A DNA stretch of 49,385 bases from an uncultured Clostridium sp. GTDB taxonomy: Bacteria; Bacillota; Clostridia; TANB77; CAG-508. Within the stretch, counting starts at the first letter, position 1. Every line of letters begins with the position of its first letter. The stretch lies in contig USGY01000008.1 in NCBI GenBank assembly GCA_900554365.1, positions 1 through 49,385 on the forward strand, in the 5' to 3' direction. Shown here piece by piece: positions 8,841 through 17,027 of this stretch. The position numbers were made by a program, and so were the translations under genes. Below the pieces are notes generated by a model. It saw nothing but the letters and a program-made list of their open reading frames with translations. It did not search any database and was not told where the DNA came from.

Positions 8841-10040
8841 CTATTTTTTAAATATTTTAACTATTCTTTGAACAGCTTCTCTAGTATCTTCATGACTTGA
8901 AAATGAAGTTAATCTAAAATATCCTTCTCCGCATTCTCCAAATCCAACTCCTGGAGTTCCGACAACAGCCCCTTCATTTAACAATTTGTCAAAAAAGTCC
9001 CATGATTTTATTGGTGTTTTTAACCATATATATGGTGAATTTGTTCCTCCATATACTGTAAAACCTACTTTTTCTAATTCTTGTTTTATATATTTAGCAT
9101 TTTCCTTATAATAATTTATATTTTCCTTAATTTCTTTTTGTCCTTGTTCAGAATAAATTGCCTCAGCAGCTCTTTGTGTTATATATGGAGCTGCACCAAA
9201 TCTTGCACTTTGGCTTCTTTTCCATAAATAATTTAATTTTATTTTTTCACCATTTTTAGAATATGCATATAATTCTTTAGGAACTACTGTATATGAACAT
9301 CTTACGCCAGTAAATCCAGCAACTTTAGAATAACTTCTAAATTCTATTGCAACTTCTTTTGCCCCTTCAATTTCATATATACTATGAGGAATATTTTCAT
9401 CTGTTATAAATGATTCATAAACAGAATCATAAAATATAACAGCATGATTTTTTTTAGCATATTCAACCCATTTTTGTAGCTGTTCTTTAGTAAAAACTGT
9501 TCCTGTTGGATTATTTGGAGAACATAAATAAATTATATCAACATGTTCATTTGGTATTTGTGGTAAAAATCCATTTTCTTCAGTTGCTTTTAAATATATA
9601 ATATTATCTCTTCCAATCATTATGTTTGTATCTCTATATGCAGGATAAACAGGATCCATTAATGCCACAATATTTTCTGTTGATAATAATTCTGCTAAAC
9701 CAGATAAGTCCCCTTTTGTACCTGATGCAATAAAAATTTCATTTTTATCTAAACTTATTTTTCTACTTTCATAATCATTTTTTATAATTTTTTCTATTAA
9801 AAAATCATATCCTTGAACAAGACCATATCCTTTAAATGTCTCTTTTTTTGACATTTCTTCTACTGCTTTTTGCATTGCTTTTATAACAGTTGGCACAAGT
9901 GGTAATGAGACATCTCCTATTCCTAAATTTATAACTTTACTATTAGGATTTTTTAATTTATATTCATTTGTCTTTTCTAAAATATTTGAAAATAAATAGT
10001 CATTTTTTAATTTTAAAAAATTTTCATTTACATTTGCCAT
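8841..10040 (-). CDS. dapL: LL-diaminopimelate aminotransferase-type (class I/II PLP enzyme)
   Basis: The 399-aa protein opens with ENFLKLKNDYLFSNI and INLGIGDVSLPL, typical of DapL, which aminates tetrahydrodipicolinate directly to LL-diaminopimelate. The PLP lysine is in SYSKVAGFTG, and an NNPTG motif (SPNNPTGTVF) precedes it. It lies between dapD and an M20 deacylase, genes of the acylated pathway that true DapL bypasses. It may therefore act on the acylated ketone or run in parallel. RBS is AAGGAATG before ATG. Confidence 0.85.
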   Translation of the reverse strand: MANVNENFLKLKNDYLFSNILEKTNEYKLKNPNSKVINLGIGDVSLPLVPTVIKAMQKAVEEMSKKETFKGYGLVQGYDFLIEKIIKNDYESRKISLDKNEIFIASGTKGDLSGLAELLSTENIVALMDPVYPAYRDTNIMIGRDNIIYLKATEENGFLPQIPNEHVDIIYLCSPNNPTGTVFTKEQLQKWVEYAKKNHAVIFYDSVYESFITDENIPHSIYEIEGAKEVAIEFRSYSKVAGFTGVRCSYTVVPKELYAYSKNGEKIKLNYLWKRSQSARFGAAPYITQRAAEAIYSEQGQKEIKENINYYKENAKYIKQELEKVGFTVYGGTNSPYIWLKTPIKSWDFFDKLLNEGAVVGTPGVGFGECGEGYFRLTSFSSHEDTREAVQRIVKIFKK

Positions 10041-10079
10041 TTATATCATTCCTTCCATAAAATCATATTATGTTTGAAA

Positions 10080-10877
10080 TTATGGTCTTAATAAATCTTC
10101 TAATTGAATATTGCTTCCATATTTTATGATTATAGGAACTGATTTTGATAATTTTACTCCTTCTATATTTGTTTTTACATCTCTTGTTCCAGGTATTACA
10201 ACTGCTTTTTCTGGTATTACTATTTGACCATTTTCATTTGGAGTTATAATTGTTCCATTTACATTATCATATACAGGTGTACTTCCTGTTATTGTAACAC
10301 CAGCACCTATTACAGCTCCTGATTTTACTATTGTTCCTTCTGTTATTTGAGAACCTGCACCTATAAATGCATTATCTTCTATTATTACTGGATATGCTCC
10401 TACTGGTTCAAGGACTCCACCAATTATAACACCTGCACCTAAATGAACATTTTTTCCAATTTGTCCACATGATCCTACTAATGCCAAAGAATCAACCATT
10501 GAACCATCATCAATATATGCTCCTACATTTGTATAGCATGGAGGCATAAAAGTTACACCTTTTCCTATATATACACCGTCTCTTATTGATACTGTTGGAG
10601 AAACGACTCTTACTTTTTCTTCAAGGCTTACTTTTCTTTCTCCCATAGTATCTTTATCAATTGTTCCATCTTCAAATTTTACTACTTCTCCATATTTAAA
10701 TCCTAATAAAATAAATTGTTTAACCCATTTGTTAACTTTCCATTCTTTTCCTTCTTTAGATGCAACTCTTACCTTTCCTGTATTTAAATCATTTTTAAAT
10801 TCTTGCCATACTGGTAAAAACTCCTCTCTTGTTAATTTTTCATTTTTCATTAATTCAATATATTTATTCATTTTCAT
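10080..10877 (-). CDS. dapD: Tetrahydrodipicolinate N-acyltransferase (DapD type)
   Basis: This 265-aa left-handed beta-helix acyltransferase has hexapeptide repeats through the middle. DapD-specific blocks include MPPCYTNVGAYIDDGSMVDS, SCGQIGKNVHLGAG, GGVLEPVGAYPV and GSTPVYD. The family transfers succinyl from succinyl-CoA to tetrahydrodipicolinate; acetyl use is possible. It acts in lysine and cell-wall diaminopimelate synthesis, and its precursor pathway also feeds dipicolinate. It starts 14 bases after queH, with GGAG close to the ATG. The assignment as a Dap acyltransferase is firm; the acyl donor is inferred. Confidence 0.9.
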   Translation of the reverse strand: MKMNKYIELMKNEKLTREEFLPVWQEFKNDLNTGKVRVASKEGKEWKVNKWVKQFILLGFKYGEVVKFEDGTIDKDTMGERKVSLEEKVRVVSPTVSIRDGVYIGKGVTFMPPCYTNVGAYIDDGSMVDSLALVGSCGQIGKNVHLGAGVIIGGVLEPVGAYPVIIEDNAFIGAGSQITEGTIVKSGAVIGAGVTITGSTPVYDNVNGTIITPNENGQIVIPEKAVVIPGTRDVKTNIEGVKLSKSVPIIIKYGSNIQLEDLLRP

Positions 10878-10891
10878 TTTTCTCCATTCTT

Positions 10892-11776
10892 TTATAAATT
10901 TATTTCATTTAAAATTGCATCTTCAATTCCAATGCCTTTATATTCTGTAAGTAGTTTTATATTTTTTTCTTTTTCTATAAAGCCTGCAAAATTATTTTTA
11001 ACAAATATCATTTTTAAATCTTTAGATTCTTCTTTCATATATCTTTCAAATATTTTGATTTTATCTTCTTCTGTCAAATTACTTTGTGTATATTCTTCTT
11101 TTTTTAAGTTATATATAAAATCTCTTTCTTCTTTATTTCCATTTTTATGCTTTTTTACTTCTAACCCTGGAACTGCAAAATTTAACCTTATTTCTCTTTC
11201 TACAATTTCATTTTCCAATTTAGCCTTTTTCAAGTCTTTTTTTATATTTTCAAAATTGGCATATTCTTCACTAAATAAGCATCCACAATATTTTTGCATA
11301 TAAAGTCCAAGCTCTTTTGCTTTTTCTCTTCCTTTTTTAAAGCCAACTCTAAAATCCCTATATAAAAATTCTATGCCATATTTTTTAGCTTCATAATTAC
11401 CTATTTCAATTAATTTTTCATGTTGTTGATATGGACTTACTAATAATGTTGTTGAAAAGCAATCATATCCATGTTCTTTTGCATATTTAGCAGTTTGCCC
11501 TAAACGTACTGGATAACAATACAAGCTACATCTACTTTGTACATTTCCTACAACATTTTGGCAAAATTTATCTAATCCATATTCTTCTTCAAAAATTGCT
11601 TTAACACCTATCATTTTTGAATATTCTCTTAGGCAATCACGTCTAGCTTTATATTCTTTATATAAGTGAATGTTGGGATTATACCAATATACTGTTGGTT
11701 CAATTCCTTCTTCTCTTAAACTATCTATGCAATACACACTGCAAGGTGCACAACATGTATGTAATAATAATTTCAT
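10892..11776 (-). CDS. queH: Epoxyqueuosine reductase QueH
   Basis: QueH performs the last step of queuosine synthesis on tRNA, reducing epoxyqueuosine. The N-terminus LLLHTCCAPCS carries the paired Cys motif, and later Cys residues (RCSLYCYPVR and YCGCLF) provide the rest of the metal centre. The ATG at 11776 overlaps the upstream stop as TAATG and has AGAAGGAAAT before it; a longer frame to 11833 would run back into the upstream gene. At 294 aa it has a lysine-rich C-terminal extension of roughly 90 residues beyond the usual QueH core. Confidence 0.93.
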   Translation of the reverse strand: MKLLLHTCCAPCSVYCIDSLREEGIEPTVYWYNPNIHLYKEYKARRDCLREYSKMIGVKAIFEEEYGLDKFCQNVVGNVQSRCSLYCYPVRLGQTAKYAKEHGYDCFSTTLLVSPYQQHEKLIEIGNYEAKKYGIEFLYRDFRVGFKKGREKAKELGLYMQKYCGCLFSEEYANFENIKKDLKKAKLENEIVEREIRLNFAVPGLEVKKHKNGNKEERDFIYNLKKEEYTQSNLTEEDKIKIFERYMKEESKDLKMIFVKNNFAGFIEKEKNIKLLTEYKGIGIEDAILNEINL

Positions 11777-13212
11777 TAAATTTCCTTCTTTTCTATATAA
11801 ACTATTCTTTCTTTTTTGTTTTTTATAATACATATTAATGTTCCAACAACAAATATAAAGAAAAATGGTACTCCATATTTGTAACTCTCTGTATACATTA
11901 TAAATACGCTATTAGCTATTTGCGTTAATATTTGCATTTGTACAATTAATTTTATATCTCTAGATTTTTGCCACATCATAATAGGGCATATCCACATTAA
12001 ATACCATGGTTGAAAACCTGTTATTAATACAAATATAAATGCAAGTAAGAACCAATAAATACTTTGTAATTCCTTTTTTAAAGATATTTGCGGATTACAT
12101 AGCAATACAATACATCTTGCTAAATATATTATTATAAAACTCTTTAAAGCAAAATCACTTAATTTATATACTAAGTCTTCTGGCTGAGGAAAATATTCTT
12201 CTATAAATAAATAAAATCCTTTTGTTATTTTAGATTGTTGATCTGCCATTCCTTTAAATACTTGTATATCTTGAATATATAATAAATATGGTATAGCTAA
12301 AAATACACCAAATAAGATTCCATATTTTATACAATTTATAATTCTTGTTTTTATGTTTTCATTTCTATAATAATAAATAACTATTATTGGTAACAGTAAA
12401 ACTGCAAAATATTTTATAGCCGTTGCACATGCTAAAAATAGCACTGATAATATTAAATTCTTTCTATTTTTCAAGAAATACATTGATAATAATATAAATA
12501 AAACTACACATATATCATTATGAACATTTGCTATAGATTCCAATAGCACAAATGGATTTAATCCATATATAAGTGCAAATATTTTTCTATTAGATATCTT
12601 ATAAATTATATAACAATTTATTAAATGTACTGTTAAATTTAATATTTTAAATAATAATAATCCTAAATTTACATTTCCTAATGACATTCCTGCAATCACA
12701 TTACAAATCAATGTCCACAATGCCCCATATACTACAGTAGTTTGTGACCAATAATTGCTATAGCCTTTTTGAAGTACTGTATCATTTGTCATATCTACAT
12801 TATTATTATCTACATAATCTTTTATATTTTCATAATAAGGATTTTGATTATACTCGCTTTGCAATCTTCCTACACCTAAATAATAAAATACATCTGAACT
12901 TTCAAAAGGGACTATAAAAGCAAAACATACACTTATTATTGCAATAAATAACAAGACTTCTTTTATATTGTTAAATAATTCTTTTCGCTTTTTTATTATA
13001 AAATAGTAAAATATAGCAAATATACATAACAACAATAGATATATTCCTGCTTGTACCAATCTATCAGAATTGTCTAATAAAAAGCAATAATCATCTTTTA
13101 AATTTAATACAGTTCCATTATTTATAATATATTTTACTGATGGAATAGCAAATAAAATTGCACAAATTATAAGTCCTATTTTTAAAAATTCTTCTTTGAC
13201 TAAAGTTTTCAA
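11776..13212 (-). CDS. Polytopic membrane glycosyltransferase, GT-C/GT87-like
   Basis: This 478-aa protein has about ten to twelve hydrophobic segments. The first extracytoplasmic loop carries SSDVFYYLGVGRLQSEYNQN and YSNYWSQTTVVYG, resembling the acidic/aromatic loop of GT-C enzymes that use polyprenyl-phosphate sugars (GT87/DUF2029 or mannosyltransferase-like). I infer that it adds a sugar to an envelope polymer or protein from a lipid-linked donor. The sugar and acceptor are unknown. The start is TTG after GGAG, and the stop overlaps queH by one base. It lies downstream of the Alg13/14-like pair and ruvB. Confidence 0.7.
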   Translation of the reverse strand: MKTLVKEEFLKIGLIICAILFAIPSVKYIINNGTVLNLKDDYCFLLDNSDRLVQAGIYLLLLCIFAIFYYFIIKKRKELFNNIKEVLLFIAIISVCFAFIVPFESSDVFYYLGVGRLQSEYNQNPYYENIKDYVDNNNVDMTNDTVLQKGYSNYWSQTTVVYGALWTLICNVIAGMSLGNVNLGLLLFKILNLTVHLINCYIIYKISNRKIFALIYGLNPFVLLESIANVHNDICVVLFILLSMYFLKNRKNLILSVLFLACATAIKYFAVLLLPIIVIYYYRNENIKTRIINCIKYGILFGVFLAIPYLLYIQDIQVFKGMADQQSKITKGFYLFIEEYFPQPEDLVYKLSDFALKSFIIIYLARCIVLLCNPQISLKKELQSIYWFLLAFIFVLITGFQPWYLMWICPIMMWQKSRDIKLIVQMQILTQIANSVFIMYTESYKYGVPFFFIFVVGTLICIIKNKKERIVYIEKKEI

Positions 13213-13234
13213 TATTTTAACTCCATTCTAATTA

Positions 13235-14242
13235 TTACATTCCTAAATAACTATATCCTAAATGCTTATACGCTGGTGGTAATACCTTTCTACCTCTTGG
13301 TGTTCTTGCAATATATCCAATTTGAATTAAATATGGCTCATAAACATCTTCTATTGTATCTATTTCTTCTCCAACTGTTGCTGCTAAAGCTTCAATTCCA
13401 ACTGCTCTACCTTGATATTGAACAATCATAGTTTCTAGCAATTTTCTATCTATTTCATCTAATCCTAATTCATCAATTTCTAGCTTATTTAATGCATGTT
13501 TAGCTATTTTTAATGTTATTTCACCATCTCCTAAAACAATTGCATAATCTCTTACTCTTTTTAAAAGTCTATTAGCAATTCTTGGCGTTCCTCTTGATCT
13601 TCTAGCTACTTCAATTGCCGCATCATCATCTATTTTTATATTTAAAATTTTACTTGATCTTTTAATAATTTTTGCTAAATCTTTTTCAGAATATAATTCA
13701 AGTCTATGTATAATTCCAAATCTATCACGTAAAGGTGTAGTTAAAGAACCTGCTTTAGTTGTTGCTCCTATTAATGTAAATTTAGGCAAATCCAATCTTA
13801 TTGATTTACTAGTTGGCCCTTTTCCAATTACAATGTCTAATGAAAAATCTTCAAGCGCTGGATATAAAATTTCTTCTACACTTTTACTTAATCTATGAAT
13901 TTCATCTATAAACAATACATCAAATTCTTCTAAATTAGTTAGTATAGCTGCCAAATCTCCTGGTTTTTCAATTGCTGGTCCTGATGTAATTTTTATATTA
14001 GATTGCATTTCATTTGCAATTATACCAGCCAATGTTGTTTTTCCAAGTCCAGGAGGGCCATATAATAAACAGTGATCTAATGGTTCGTTTCTTTTTTTGG
14101 CAGATTCAATATATATTTTCATATTTTCTTTTACTTTATCTTGTCCAATGTATTCTTCTAGATTTTGAGGTCTTAATGAATTCTCTAATTTTTGTTCATA
14201 ATTATTTTCTATTTCAGGATTCATTATTCTATCTTCATCCAT
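13235..14242 (-). CDS. ruvB: Holliday junction branch migration ATPase RuvB
   Basis: The 335-aa AAA+ motor pumps DNA through the RuvA-bound Holliday junction. Visible motifs are the N-terminal LRPQNLEEYIGQ, Walker A GPPGLGKT, Walker B FIDEIHRL, sensor-type GATTKAGSL, RDRFG, and a C-terminal winged helix ending in RTPRGRKVLPPAYKHLG. ruvA is not adjacent, which is unusual since ruvAB are often paired. The upstream spacer holds a GGGGGAAG run 25 or more bases from the ATG, so the start at 14242 is slightly uncertain. Confidence 0.97.
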   Translation of the reverse strand: MDEDRIMNPEIENNYEQKLENSLRPQNLEEYIGQDKVKENMKIYIESAKKRNEPLDHCLLYGPPGLGKTTLAGIIANEMQSNIKITSGPAIEKPGDLAAILTNLEEFDVLFIDEIHRLSKSVEEILYPALEDFSLDIVIGKGPTSKSIRLDLPKFTLIGATTKAGSLTTPLRDRFGIIHRLELYSEKDLAKIIKRSSKILNIKIDDDAAIEVARRSRGTPRIANRLLKRVRDYAIVLGDGEITLKIAKHALNKLEIDELGLDEIDRKLLETMIVQYQGRAVGIEALAATVGEEIDTIEDVYEPYLIQIGYIARTPRGRKVLPPAYKHLGYSYLGM

Positions 14243-14275
14243 TTTATTTGCATGACCTTATGTCACACTTCCCCC

Positions 14276-14767
14276 TTACTTTATATTATTTATAAAATTT
14301 TCTATTATCTTTATAATTTGATTATCTTCTTTTGTACTTTCATTATATTTTACTGGAACAAAATCTTGAGCCTTTATTATGGCATCTTTTAATTGGTTTA
14401 CATCTTTAATTCCAATAATATAACCTTTATTGCTAAAATCATCTACTATTTGAGTTTGGTGGTCATTTACATGTTCATGATATTTATGAAGTCTTGGAAC
14501 TGCAATAACTTTTTTTCCTTTTTTTATAGAAGTTATTATTGACCCAACTCCGCCATGTGTAATTATTAAATCTGCTTGTTCTTGATATTTTTCTAGCTCG
14601 TCTTGAGGAATTAATCCAAAAATTTTCATATTTTTAGAATCATATTTTGTATATCCTGCTTGTACAATTACTTTTTCTTTTATAACATTTTCTTTTATTA
14701 ATTTATCTATTTCTTCTAGCAATCTATGAAAGCTATTGTTTTGTGTTCCTAGCATTACTAATATCAT
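14276..14767 (-). CDS. Alg13/PssE-like glycosyltransferase subunit
   Basis: This 163-aa protein is the nucleotide-sugar-binding half of a split GT28-like enzyme. It starts ILVMLGTQNNSFHRL and contains the donor-binding block ADLIITHGGVGSI followed by GKKVIAVPRLHKYHEHVNDHQ. Family members (eukaryotic Alg13, streptococcal PssE/CpsG-like) work only with the Alg14/PssD partner. The start overlaps the partner gene by four bases (ATGA), which fits translational coupling. I infer transfer of a sugar to a lipid-linked precursor of capsule, exopolysaccharide or glycoprotein. Confidence 0.88.
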   Translation of the reverse strand: MILVMLGTQNNSFHRLLEEIDKLIKENVIKEKVIVQAGYTKYDSKNMKIFGLIPQDELEKYQEQADLIITHGGVGSIITSIKKGKKVIAVPRLHKYHEHVNDHQTQIVDDFSNKGYIIGIKDVNQLKDAIIKAQDFVPVKYNESTKEDNQIIKIIENFINNIK

Positions 14768-15240
14768 TGATATATTGAACCTCCATAAACAGCTTTAGGA
14801 TATAATTTTAGCATTTCTTCCCATTGCACTATAAATAAATCTGCAATTGGATATATTAGTTTCCCTGTAGCTGTTTTTTTATTTCTATTTGCAAATGTTT
14901 CTATATAAATTATTTTACTTCCAAATATTTTTCCTAATATGCACATTGGTCCTGCTGTATGTGTTCCTGTTGTTATAATTACTTTAGGATGGATTTTAAA
15001 ATAATAATATATTGATTTTAAACATAAATATGCATATTTAAAAATATATTGAAATAATTTGCTTCTTGTTCCATATGGTAAAAACTTTATTTTATCACCA
15101 TATTTTTCTTTTAAAGCCTCATTTGCTTTGTCTTTTTCAGTTATTATAGTATAATCATATTTTTCAAATAAAGGAGACAATTGTAATAACTCATTTAAGT
15201 GCCCACCTGTACTTGATATAAACATTACTTTTTTCTTCAT
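14764..15240 (-). CDS. Alg14/PssD-like glycosyltransferase membrane subunit
   Basis: The 158-aa partner of the preceding Alg13-like protein starts KKVMFISSTGGHLNELLQL, a hallmark of Alg14/PssD, and continues with PKVIITTGTHTAGPMCIL and KIIYIETFANRNKKTATG. In this family the subunit binds the membrane and the acceptor and recruits the catalytic subunit. A hydrophobic, tyrosine-rich patch (residues 65-85) may contact the membrane. It is the first gene of the long run that ends at uppP. RBS AAAAGGAAAA precedes the ATG. Confidence 0.9.
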   Translation of the reverse strand: MKKKVMFISSTGGHLNELLQLSPLFEKYDYTIITEKDKANEALKEKYGDKIKFLPYGTRSKLFQYIFKYAYLCLKSIYYYFKIHPKVIITTGTHTAGPMCILGKIFGSKIIYIETFANRNKKTATGKLIYPIADLFIVQWEEMLKLYPKAVYGGSIYQ

Positions 15241-15312
15241 TTTATTTTTCCTTTTTTAAATTTACATTGATATTATATCTTTTTTTTACCATTATGTCTA
15301 GCAAACAGATAC

Positions 15313-15343
15313 AAAAAAAGCTAAGAATTAATCTTAGCTTTTT
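15313..15343 (-). terminator. Terminator downstream of xerD
   Basis: A 12-bp stem (15332-15343 with 15315-15326) has a 5-nt loop and is followed by T residues on the minus strand. It lies 7 bases after the xerD stop and is also T-rich on the other side. Confidence 0.9.
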
Positions 15344-15349
15344 AGTGTT

Positions 15350-16231
15350 CTAAGCTCTTGGATGAGATTTTTTATAAATGTCTTTTAATCCACCATCTTG
15401 AAATTGCATATATATTTGAGTTGATGATATATCTGAATGTCCTAACATAGTTTGAATTGCTTTTAAATCTGCTCCATTTTGTAAAAGATGTGTTGCAAAT
15501 GAATGTCTAAGTACATGTGGTGTTATATCTTTTGTAATATGAGCTTGTTCTTTATAATATTTAATGATTTTCCAAAATCCTTGTCTTGTTAATCTTTTTC
15601 CATTTATGTTTACAAACAATGCTTGTTCATCATCTGTTTTTATTAAAATGTCTCTAGCATCTTGAATATATTCTTTTAAAGCTGTTAAAGCCATTGTTCC
15701 AAGTGGTATTGTTCTTTGTTTGTTTCCTGTATGACAAGTTACATAACCTTCTTCTAAGTTTACATCTTCAAGATTTAAAGATATTATTTCTGTAACTCTC
15801 ATTCCTGTAGCATAAGCAAATTCTAACATTGCTTTATCTCTTGTTCCTTTTAAATCAACATCTTTTGGCTGTTCTAATAATAATTCAACTTCTTTTGATG
15901 TTAAAACATTAGGAACTCTTTTTTCTATTTTAGGTGCTTGAATATTTAATGTTGGATCAACTTTAATTTTCTTTCTTTTTAATACAAATTGATAAAAAGA
16001 TCTTATTGATGCTATACATCTAGATATACTTGATGATTTTTTTCCGTTTTCTTGTAGTTCTTTTATATAATCTTTAATATCTTCTTCTTTTACTCTGTTG
16101 TAATGAATCTCGCATGCCTCTAGGTATCTTTTAAACTGTTTTAAATCTCTTTTGTATGATTGTAATGTGTTTTCTGATAATTTTTTTTCGTTTGCTAAAA
16201 ACTCAAAAAAGAATTTTAATTGTCTTTCCAT
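15350..16231 (-). CDS. xerD: Tyrosine recombinase XerD
   Basis: The 293-aa site-specific recombinase resolves chromosome dimers at dif. An N-terminal SAM-like core-binding domain (residues 1-85) precedes the catalytic domain. Catalytic residues are visible in ATGMRVTEI (Arg), HVLRHSFATHLL (His-x-x-Arg), LGHSDISST (His) and a C-terminal Tyr in TQIYMQF. A location downstream of spoIIM matches the spoIIM-ripX arrangement known in Bacillus, which supports a chromosomal rather than phage recombinase. It ends at a strong terminator. Confidence 0.93.
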   Translation of the reverse strand: MERQLKFFFEFLANEKKLSENTLQSYKRDLKQFKRYLEACEIHYNRVKEEDIKDYIKELQENGKKSSSISRCIASIRSFYQFVLKRKKIKVDPTLNIQAPKIEKRVPNVLTSKEVELLLEQPKDVDLKGTRDKAMLEFAYATGMRVTEIISLNLEDVNLEEGYVTCHTGNKQRTIPLGTMALTALKEYIQDARDILIKTDDEQALFVNINGKRLTRQGFWKIIKYYKEQAHITKDITPHVLRHSFATHLLQNGADLKAIQTMLGHSDISSTQIYMQFQDGGLKDIYKKSHPRA

Positions 16232-16338
16232 TTTCTCTACCTACCTCTATAATCTATATTAAAAATAATCTATTTACATAAACCATATATGTTATATCAA
16301 ACATTCAAAAAAAAGTAAATACATTTTTAGGATTTTCT

Positions 16339-16962
16339 TTAAAAATATTTGATTATAACCTTTAAAAAATTAATAGAAATAAAAACTTCAATTAACGATG
16401 CTATTAATAATAAAATTAACATAATTAGTGAAAATACTGTATGTCTTAATATTTCTAATTTTATATTTTCTTTTCTATTATCTTTAATAATAGATTTATA
16501 AAGTTTAAATCCACTTACTCCTAATCCCAGTATTGCAGGTATAATAAATATGCTTGAAGCAAGGAAATTAACCAATATAAATATTATTCCTTTTTGTAAG
16601 CCTAAACTTGAAACACAAACAGCTATTGTATATCCAAAGCAAAATCCTTTATATGCAATCATTCCAAAAACAATTGGAATTCCAATTACAGTTGTCCCAA
16701 AGAACCACAAAAATATTGCTAAAAATATATTTTGATTCATACTTGTTTTTAATAAATCAATATTATCTAATTTATCTACATTTTTAATTTTCTCGATAAA
16801 GTTTCCTAGGTATTCTGTAACCTCTGTTTTTTGACTTTCATTAACATTGTTTACAAATAGCACGCCAAAAAATATCCCAATTATAAATAATAATGTTACT
16901 ATTACATATTCTTTTTTATTATTAATTACATGTTGTTTTATAATTTCTTTTATTTTTCTCAT
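16339..16962 (-). CDS. spoIIM: Stage II sporulation protein M
   Basis: SpoIIM is a polytopic membrane part of the SpoIIDMP engulfment machine that remodels septal peptidoglycan. At 207 aa it has family length, with about five hydrophobic segments, and the block FLWFFGTTVIGIPIVFGMIA followed by GFCFGYT is characteristic. In Bacillus it is made in the mother cell. The SD and the bases just before the ATG lie within a long hairpin (16964-17014), so translation from read-through transcripts may be limited. Confidence 0.9.
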   Translation of the reverse strand: MRKIKEIIKQHVINNKKEYVIVTLLFIIGIFFGVLFVNNVNESQKTEVTEYLGNFIEKIKNVDKLDNIDLLKTSMNQNIFLAIFLWFFGTTVIGIPIVFGMIAYKGFCFGYTIAVCVSSLGLQKGIIFILVNFLASSIFIIPAILGLGVSGFKLYKSIIKDNRKENIKLEILRHTVFSLIMLILLLIASLIEVFISINFLKVIIKYF

Positions 16963-16963
16963 A

Positions 16964-17014
16964 AAAAATCTCCTTATCTTTTATACATAATTTGTATTCG
17001 ATAAAGAGATTTTT
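16964..17014 (-). terminator. Hairpin after endoQ that also covers the spoIIM ribosome binding site
   Basis: On the minus strand 17000-17014 pairs with 16964-16978 (14 of 15 positions), with a 21-nt loop and T residues at the end of the 3' arm. The 3' arm contains the AAGGAG site of spoIIM, and the ATG follows immediately. Confidence 0.75.
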
Positions 17015-17027
17015 AGAACTCTATATT

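Noticed and set aside
15350..16231. Phage or integron integrase
   Set aside because: Context (downstream of spoIIM) and length fit chromosomal XerD; no attachment sites or phage genes are nearby.
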